64,000 bases of DNA from Stictocephala bisonia (taxonomy: Eukaryota; Arthropoda; Insecta; Hemiptera; Membracidae). The stretch covers positions 62,001 to 126,000 of the forward strand of contig JAQJVL010000156.1 of the NCBI GenBank assembly GCA_035578905.1, written 5' to 3'. The position numbers were made by a program, and so were the translations under genes. Below are positions 61,601-64,000 of the stretch, piece by piece. The stretch's first letter is position 1. Every line of letters begins with the position of its first letter. Under the pieces are notes generated by a model, which was not told the DNA's origin, searched no databases, and saw nothing but the letters and a program-made list of their open reading frames with translations.

Positions 61601-62481
61601 CAGTAACGAGTGACGGCCTTCCACTTCGTTCGTCGTCGTGCACATTAGTTCTGCCTTCATTAAATTGAATGCATCATTTTCTCACCGATGACCCGTTCAT
61701 CGCATTGTCACCGTACACTGCCTTAATTTGCCTATAAATTTCTATGGGTCGAACATGCTGCGCATTCAGAAACCGAATCACACTACGGACTTCACACTTG
61801 GCGGGATTTTCAATTGGCGCCGCCATTTTGAACTTCCACAAGAGACGCAAACGTGACCTCACGGCACCGCTACACAGCTCAAACTGAAGCGGAAGGTTTG
61901 GACTAAAGAATAAGCCCACTCCCGCGGTGGTGGGGGAACTGCGCCGTCCGTGATGCGCAATCGTTCTTTACTTTCTGAACGGCCCTCGTATTAATAGCCC
62001 AATAGCCAAGGCAACTAAGAGACCTACAGCTTTACGTGGAATCCAAACCACATAGTATTGGTCTGATTTTCAGCTATTTGACAATCTTTATTCTCACTTC
62101 TCCCTACACAACACCTGGACCCTGACTACCACCCAACATGGACACCCCAAAGTATTCTAGTAGTGTCCAAGTCAATGGCAACCATTGAGTGGATGCAGTT
62201 TCGGTATTTAGGGGACTGAGCATAGAACATATCATTCCTAATAGACCTATCATATACATTCAGATATATTGAAACAAACAAACAGAAAAATGATTTACCT
62301 TTATCTCATTGATCCTTTTTGTTTGGTTGGTTTTTGAAAATAAACGTTATTTATCTACAATCTTAACCTTAATTTTGTTTAAATTATTTTCTGCTCATGA
62401 ACATCTAGTACTACTTACTGAGGCAACAGTGAAAGGATGCCACTCTAATGAAGAGAACCTTGGACACTGAAGTAGAACATA
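46517..62481 (-). CDS. NOX4: NADPH oxidase, NOX4-like: C-terminal FAD/NADPH-binding half (8 exons)
   Basis: Eight exons join in phase to 239 codons ending ...HESFS-stop. In order: FAD-binding LEWHPFTVAS (62481-62419); ITVLIRKRGDWT; ILPMCRKPI; LVDGPFCSP and the nucleotide-binding AGIGITPFMAVLNYL; LHLVWVVRTYVELSW; DRFDVSFFVTR; RIHTGRPEWTELF; VPVFICGP and the C-terminus KCIHESFS. NOX enzymes pass electrons from NADPH through FAD and two haems to oxygen across a membrane; this half is the cytosolic dehydrogenase. NOX4-like rather than NOX2/5/DUOX is inferred from DGPFxSP and the ESFS end. The usual DGPFG glycine is Cys here. The transmembrane haem domain must lie beyond the right edge. Introns are loaded with transposons. 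Confidence 0.9.
47034..47327. mobile_element. MITE with internal 22-bp minisatellite
   Basis: Ends GGTCAAAATCCGTTATATGC and, in reverse complement, GGTCAAAATCCATTACATGC form a TIR of at least 25 bp. In between are four 22-bp repeats (starts 47120, 47142, 47164, 47186; core GATCAACTTGGGTAGCACC) followed by GTTAAGTTGGGTTAG-like repeats. In the last NADPH oxidase intron. Confidence 0.6.
47120..47207 (+). repeat. 22-bp tandem repeat, 4 units
   Basis: Period exactly 22 bp with core GATCAACTTGGGTAG; the first unit is the most diverged (GATCAACTAAGGTTACAAC). Confidence 0.8.
48269..49088. mobile_element. TTAA-flanked piggyBac-like element
   Basis: The left end TTAA+CCCTTAGAGCGCC and the right end TTAA+CCCTTATCACGCC in reverse complement. 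Sub-terminal TATATGCGCTTACGGCG repeats occur twice at about 49029-49081 and once, diverged, at 48830. 820 bp, no transposase. In the last NADPH oxidase intron. Confidence 0.7.
49285..49525 (-). repeat. Dispersed repeat family, copy 2
   Basis: Landmarks GCCGCAGTGAATGCC, TGCTGGCCCTGCTATCCACA and TGATGCGACCTCTGTTTCTT parallel those at 44060-44300 and 52285-52740. It directly precedes the NADPH oxidase exon at 49540 (downstream in gene orientation). Confidence 0.5.
49540..49637 (-). CDS. NOX4: NADPH oxidase exon (TGRPEW)
   Basis: 98 nt between TTTCCTGCAG and GTAATA. Encodes FNAVFDNLMERRIHTGRPEW then TELFTDWKTLYN; the GRPxW motif is conserved across NOX enzymes. Confidence 0.9.
49970..50225 (-). 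repeat. tRNA-derived SINE copy
   Basis: GGGATCGTACTGAGAACTTT and GCTGGGATTGAACCAACTAC near the right end are the minus-strand B and A box regions of the 24.1-kb SINE; the body CAGCTGATCCC and tail GAACGAATATGGATT agree. One internal duplication (GATTATCAGGTGATTATCAG). Confidence 0.65.
50226..51163. other. NADPH oxidase intron, no feature seen
   Basis: AT-rich. A patch at about 50700-50880 (GTGAATCTTTTACC, GAAACTGGTTGTGCTG) might be an old retroposon, but nothing decisive was found. Confidence 0.4.
51164..51241 (-). CDS. NOX4: NADPH oxidase exon (FWFANQPDRF)
   Basis: 78 nt, phase 0 to 0, between CTGTTTCAG and GTAATA. Encodes FWFANQPDRFDVSFFVTRHT then PNKKLQ, aligned with the FWQENRPDYVNIQLYLS region of NOX4. 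Confidence 0.87.
51765..51980 (-). repeat. SINE copy interrupted by a LINE 3' end
   Basis: SINE tail sequence (GGGCGAATGAATGTAGATGA, then ATGAGTGTAGTCATT) stops at about 51825 and resumes at about 51944 (GTCGACTATTCCTCAGAAAG, ATTAATAGCC). The insert (51826-51943) ends TTTGCAATAAAGTAATTTGA plus ATTGAACT, typical of a LINE 3' end in plus orientation. Confidence 0.55.
52136..52241 (-). CDS. NOX4: NADPH oxidase exon (VWVVR strand)
   Basis: 106 nt between ATGTTTCAG and GTACAG. Encodes QSGGLKPSRLHLVWVVRTYV then ELSWAAGLITDLLHK, equivalent to LRRLYFIWVCRD...FADLL in NOX4. Confidence 0.88.
52285..52740 (-). repeat. Dispersed repeat family, copy 3 (split)
   Basis: GGCTGCAGTGAATACCTCAG...ATATCTGCAG...AAGGAGCTGGCTCTACC, then about 200 bp of other DNA, then GGCCCTACCATCCACATAGC...ATTGAATGCAACCTCTGTTT. 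Same family as copies at 44.1 and 49.3 kb. Lies between two NADPH oxidase exons. Confidence 0.45.
52757..52876 (-). CDS. NOX4: NADPH oxidase exon with DGPF and GxGxTP motifs
   Basis: 120 nt between TTTTCTATAG and GTGAGT. Encodes LLVDGPFCSPMESIVK and CIAAGIGITPFMAVLNYL, the NADPH-pyrophosphate-binding loop of ferric reductase/NOX proteins. The glycine after DGPF is replaced by cysteine. Confidence 0.93.
52877..53520. other. NADPH oxidase intron, no feature seen
   Basis: AT-rich sequence without ORFs or paired termini that I could support. Confidence 0.4.
53525..53700. repeat. G/C-rich GTGGGTGGG repeat patch
   Basis: CCACAGTGCGAGTGGGTGGG, CCACAGTACGTGGGTGGGAA, GGGTGGGGACC, ACCTGACTGTAAGGGTGGGT and CCCTCCCACCCAC form imperfect direct and inverted repeats. 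They recall the 9.5-10.8 kb minisatellite in composition (CCCACCC, CAGTGG) but not in unit length. Probably a decayed minisatellite. Confidence 0.4.
54285..54600 (-). repeat. tRNA-derived SINE copy with internal tail duplication
   Basis: Two tail segments (AAGATGCAGATCATCAAGAT at 54295 and TAAGACGCAGATTGTCAAGA at 54480) and one head (GGGATCGAACTCGGAACTTT, about 54541). Suggests one SINE inserted next to or into another. In the intron between exons 52757-52876 and 56786-56855. Confidence 0.6.
55063..55620 (+). repeat. Tandem segmental repeat, A-B-B-A-B pattern
   Basis: Segment B (AATTAAAATAGTACCATTGA ... GAGTCCAGTTTATATATA) occurs three times, starting about 55158, 55282 and 55494; segment A (ATTATTGAGATACTCCTAGA ... 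GATTCTAATTCC) precedes copies 1 and 3 only. Copies are almost identical, so the duplications are recent. Confidence 0.85.
55640..55803 (-). repeat. tRNA-Val-like SINE head and body
   Basis: On the minus strand 55803-55737 reads GCTCCCTTAGTGGTTAGCAC, then stem TCTGC/GCAGA around the 7-nt loop TTCACAT (CAC anticodon position), then GGGTTGAAATCC (B box) and GGGAGG closing the acceptor. Acceptor and T stems are imperfect, and non-tRNA sequence (GGTTTGGATCGTTGCCC...) follows without termination, so this is a tRNA-derived retroposon rather than a working tRNA gene. Confidence 0.55.
56049..56478 (+). mobile_element. Possible solo LTR with primer-binding site remnant
   Basis: A TGTATC...AGTGACA interval of about 430 bp with higher GC content than its surroundings contains repeated GTGACCACGTGG motifs (56061 and 56418). 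It is followed after four bases by TGGCAGCG, which could be a tRNA primer-binding site. No second LTR, gag or pol was seen. Terminal coordinates are tentative. Confidence 0.3.
56786..56855 (-). CDS. NOX4: NADPH oxidase exon (linker before DGPF)
   Basis: 70 nt between TTCATAG and GTATGT. Encodes KAVCKMISNDGSNRILPMC and RKPI, a variable linker. Supported by exact phase compatibility with both neighbours and by its position. Confidence 0.78.
57181..58571 (-). mobile_element. Tc1/mariner element, DD41D-like, inactivated
   Basis: TIRs: CAGGGTTATTCTAAAGATGG at the left and CAGGGTTATTCTAAATGATG in reverse complement at the right, continuing for about 75 bp of near identity and flanked by TA (57179-57180, 58572-58573). 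1391 bp with a degenerate transposase on the minus strand. It lies in a NADPH oxidase intron. Confidence 0.85.
57298..58349 (-). pseudogene. mariner-family transposase pseudogene
   Basis: Start MATVQHKVFCVLEFAKSESQ, HTH segment SISRWFTQFQQTESVCKG followed by GRPRVSEDDVRRIEESF; then VYSDEATFHLSGKVNRHNLS (first Asp), DFIFQQDGAP (second Asp) and PPRSPDLTPCDYFLWG (third Asp); C-terminus AAQGEHIEHL. The second and third Asp are about 41 residues apart once a frameshift is allowed for, as in the DD41D group. Lesions: frame changes near 58050, 57780-57940 and 57545, and a TAA after YFLWG. Earlier ATGs (up to 58433) only add TIR-proximal leader. Confidence 0.8.
58572..59286. other. NADPH oxidase intron, no feature seen
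   Basis: AT-rich; short ORFs show no family signature. Confidence 0.4.
59413..59521. repeat. Perfect 21-bp inverted repeat plus a second overlapping pair
   Basis: 59413-59433 (GGCCACTTTAACATTTCGTT plus G) is the exact reverse complement of 59452-59472, with an 18-bp spacer. 59415-59441 also pairs with about 59485-59511 (two mismatches). A GAGAGA run lies just upstream at 59334-59349. Alternative hairpins are possible. Origin unknown. Confidence 0.7.
59765..59828 (-). CDS. NOX4: NADPH oxidase exon (GDWT)
   Basis: 64 nt between TTTCTTTGCAG and GTATGT. Encodes LSKSSSQTSITVLIRKRGDW and T plus one base. It corresponds to the segment after the FAD motif that ends in the conserved GDWT. Confidence 0.85.
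60330..60692 (-). CDS. Unrecognised 120-codon open frame
   Basis: Open minus-strand frame with mixed amino-acid content (ends LSKIDYHTIIMNHQTS) and no recognised motif. Upstream DNA (60690-60860) is an imperfect repeat of ATGTCCATCCCCTCATGAGT- and GTGTCCGTTTCCCCAAGAGT-like units, which continues into the start of the frame (GTGTCAGTATCCTTGAACCT in reverse sense), so this may be repeat-derived. Probably not a real gene. Confidence 0.12.
   Translation of the reverse strand: MLALLMSEQTQLVTVMSSLWIRFKDTDTIPHNLINPIHIQQVFIHEKIKLFKSFIDNHMESPQPFSPPVQCVAMKNTEKTILTALSNHLEQPTAETIKKQLTQHLSKIDYHTIIMNHQTS
60690..60862 (+). repeat. Decayed tandem repeat
   Basis: Imperfect units around TAAAGAGTTATGTCCATCCC, TAAGGAATTGTGTCCGTTTC and CAAGGAGCCATGTCCATATC, spaced roughly 65-70 bp apart. 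Confidence 0.45.
61210..61512 (+). pseudogene. mariner transposase N-terminus, left arm
   Basis: From MAAPIENPAKCEVRSVIRFL through YRQIKAVYGDNAMNGSSVRKW to DDERSGRPSLVTDE and KIQENRRFTLSD: the paired helix-turn-helix DNA-binding region of mariner-like transposases. The catalytic domain is absent; the frame ends in the central spacer. An upstream in-frame ATG at 61117 lies in the TIR leader. Confidence 0.75.
61540..61829 (-). pseudogene. mariner transposase N-terminus, right arm
   Basis: Mirror copy of the left arm, differing in AQHVRP for AQHDRP and in a TGG to TGA change after SSVRK that creates a stop, so this arm's frame is closed at about 61674. Otherwise the same HTH region. Confidence 0.75.
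62419..62481 (-). CDS. NOX4: NADPH oxidase exon with HPFT FAD-binding motif
   Basis: 63 nt, phase 0 to 0, between GTTACAG and GTAAGTAG. Encodes YVLLQCPRFSSLEWHPFTVA and S, matching the GQYxxLxCPxxSxLEWHPFT segment of NOX enzymes; the preceding GQ must lie in the next exon upstream, which was not found in this window. Confidence 0.88.
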
Positions 62482-62859
62482 CTGTAACATGATATTTGTC
62501 ATTAAATCTTGTTCACTGTGTGGGCTCTCTCAAACAGTTTACAGTTTCGAATTTAGATTGCAAATTCAAATTCTAAAAACAGTTTGTAGAATCTTAAAAG
62601 AAACTTAAACATTTTTCCAAATTTCATCAAATATTTAAATATAAAATATTTATTTTTGGTACTGTTTATTAATTAAAAGTAGCATTTTTTATGTCTACCA
62701 ACTTATCATTGCCATGTAAATTTGTAGGTATTTAATAATGATATCCAAAATAACCCCAAAATGTTAAAACAATAATACTGTTTACTTATAAAAATGTATT
62801 TCTTATTGAAACTATTACAATACTCATTTAACAATTAAGTCTGTGCTCACGCCTAGTGA

Positions 62860-63370
62860 CAGCTGGACATAGGCAAGAAGTGAAGAAGGGGCTCTTTTAT
62901 GAAAACAGTCCACTCAAACAGTTGTCTTGACCAAGTGTCAAATCTATATTATTATCAGCTGATATTTATTATTCTAATATTGGTTAGTAATACCACAGTA
63001 TAAAACACCCAGTAGTAACACTCCAATTAAAAACTGTGTGACAAGCACAGCACGAGCGATCGTAGCGACAGGAGCAGGGAAGTCCATATTTCTGCTTTGT
63101 ATTTACATCCACATCTGTTATTAGTAAATGTCAAATAATCTGTCATGGCCCTTTTTTCTATTGATATATTCCACTTATTTGCAAGATACACTACAAAATA
63201 ATGGTATTAGGGTATGTTGCATATTCCTGCCATTAGGAGCGCTAGCGCCGCACTAGTTCCATGGCACTGCAATGGGAGTGTCACTACTGGGTGTTTTATA
63301 CTGTGGTAATACGGTTAGTAGCAACACTGTCACATTCATAGACTAACTGTTCTATCAGTAAGAACGGGTT
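62860..63370 (+). repeat. Dispersed repeat hosting a MITE
   Basis: GAAGAAGGGGCTCTTTTATG...CAGCTGATATTTATTATTCT before the MITE and GGTTAGTAGCAACACTGTCA...GACTAACTGTTCTATCAGTA after it. The same two halves flank the 11.9-14.4 kb complex repeat. Confidence 0.55.
62994..63305. mobile_element. MITE with 30-plus-bp TIRs and 7-bp target duplication
   Basis: Left CACAGTATAAAACACCCAGT and right reverse complement identical over the first 23 bp and near-identical for 10 more. The direct repeat GTAATAC lies on both sides (62987-62993, 63306-63312). 312 bp, no ORF. The 7-bp (possibly 8-bp) duplication suggests a P- or hAT-like element; class unresolved. Confidence 0.7.
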
Positions 63371-64000
63371 TGTTTACATTCCATCGTAGTGCTGGACTCT
63401 GTTTTGGACTGAACAAAAATACCAAAACAAAGGTACAACAGAATAAACCAAAAAGGGTAAGTTATATATTTTGTAATAGTCAGTATATATTATCTTGTTT
63501 TTAGTGCAAGAGTTTGTTTATTTATTAGTTAGTATCATAATATCAAATAAATAATTCTGTGTTTTCTAAAGTTAGTACGTACACCACTTTCTTTTATTAT
63601 AATTAGATCATGCAGGATGAACGTGAAGTAGTCTAAATTATATGTAATTAAATTACGGTAATAGATTTATATAGCATAAAAAATACCGTGTGTTGTTACT
63701 TATTGCTAGAAAGAGGTTCAAGTTATTACAGTTATCTTGTCATAACTGAAATTTAAGTGTATTGGTGTAAAAATGAACAAAAATATGAAAAAAATGTATA
63801 ATTTTGTCAGAAAATATTTTATTCTTAAACCAACTAAGATAGCGCAGCTGAAATGATAACTTTTTTTTAAAATCATTTATGTCCAAAATAGATGGCTATT
63901 TCCAAATCAGACAACATTTTTCTTAATCCTGTATCTATTATCGTTGTTGAAATGGTTTCTTGAAACGTATACAGATGGTTTCTTGAACAGTTACTTTCGT
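63371..64000. other. Right-edge sequence, no feature seen
   Basis: AT-rich. AACCAAAAAGGGTAAGTTAT at about 63447 resembles a plus-strand splice donor, but no coding exon is attached. The missing upstream NADPH oxidase exons should lie to the right of this. Confidence 0.35.

Larger units (their letters stand above)
61048..61988. mobile_element. Palindromic mariner derivative (two opposed 5' ends)
   Basis: 61048-61494 and 61540-61988 are reverse complements with only about four differences in the roughly 260 bp compared base by base, around a 45-bp spacer. Ends CGAGGGCCGTTCAGAAAGTA, flanked by TA. Each arm carries the promoter-proximal part of a mariner-type transposase. It behaves as a giant-TIR MITE and would fold into a hairpin of about 450 bp. 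Confidence 0.9.
60935..62080 (-). repeat. SINE-like copy split by the mariner palindrome
   Basis: SINE tail sequence (GGGCGAATGAGTGTGATGGT...AGTAGTCATTGTTACTAAC) runs up to 61047 and continues after the palindrome as TTAATAGCCCAATAGCC...GGCAACTAAGAGACC... to about 62080. The TA duplications at 61046-61047 and 61989-61990 mark the insertion. Confidence 0.55.

Overview
This is animal nuclear DNA, most likely from an insect. It is AT-rich, contains no prokaryotic-style coding blocks, has spliced genes with small exons and multi-kilobase introns, and is densely packed with insect-type transposons (piggyBac-like, Tigger/pogo-like, mariner/Tc1-like, non-LTR LINEs and tRNA-derived SINEs). The species cannot be fixed from the sequence alone; a hemipteran-like genome is a guess.

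Three host genes can be reconstructed by splicing. (1) A MEAF6 (Eaf6) homologue, the small subunit of MYST histone acetyltransferase complexes, lies on the minus strand with coding exons at 14527-14604, 8460-8663 and 3488-3521; its 3' end was not found. (2) POLR2F/RPB6, the shared subunit of RNA polymerases I, II and III, is complete on the plus strand in four exons (19017-19045, 22047-22110, 24807-24898, 26113-26323; 131 aa). (3) The C-terminal dehydrogenase half of a NOX4-like NADPH oxidase is on the minus strand in eight exons from 62481 down to the stop codon at 46517 (239 aa seen; the N-terminal membrane half lies beyond the right edge). MEAF6 and POLR2F are head to head, with a decayed LINE between their start codons.

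Layout: 1-14.6 kb is MEAF6 and its introns, with a triple-nested transposon (3674-6050), a piggyBac-like MITE with a duplicated end (7659-8289), a 36-bp minisatellite in two blocks (9495-10802) beside a long TG tract, and a complex tandem/inverted repeat (11880-14045). 14.8-18.6 kb is a LINE on the minus strand whose sequence is riddled with homopolymer changes and frameshifts. 19-26.3 kb is POLR2F, whose introns hold a MITE, a second complex-repeat locus, a LINE fragment, a TTAA-flanked element, a SINE and a small TIR element. 28.5-43.9 kb is a Tigger-type element whose right part, together with about 1.2 kb of flank, is tandemly amplified in five copies of about 2557 bp plus a sixth, sequence-degraded partial copy. 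44-64 kb is the NADPH oxidase gene with its introns full of MITEs, SINEs, a DD41D-like mariner relic (57181-58571) and a near-perfect palindrome built from two opposed mariner 5' ends (61048-61988).

The most interesting items are the tandemly amplified Tigger fragment, the mariner palindrome that would fold into a long hairpin RNA if transcribed, and a set of segments (about 13030-14360, 14820-18595, 42688-43920) that look like unpolished long-read consensus rather than biology. No CRISPR array, rRNA gene, intact tRNA gene or identifiable virus was seen.
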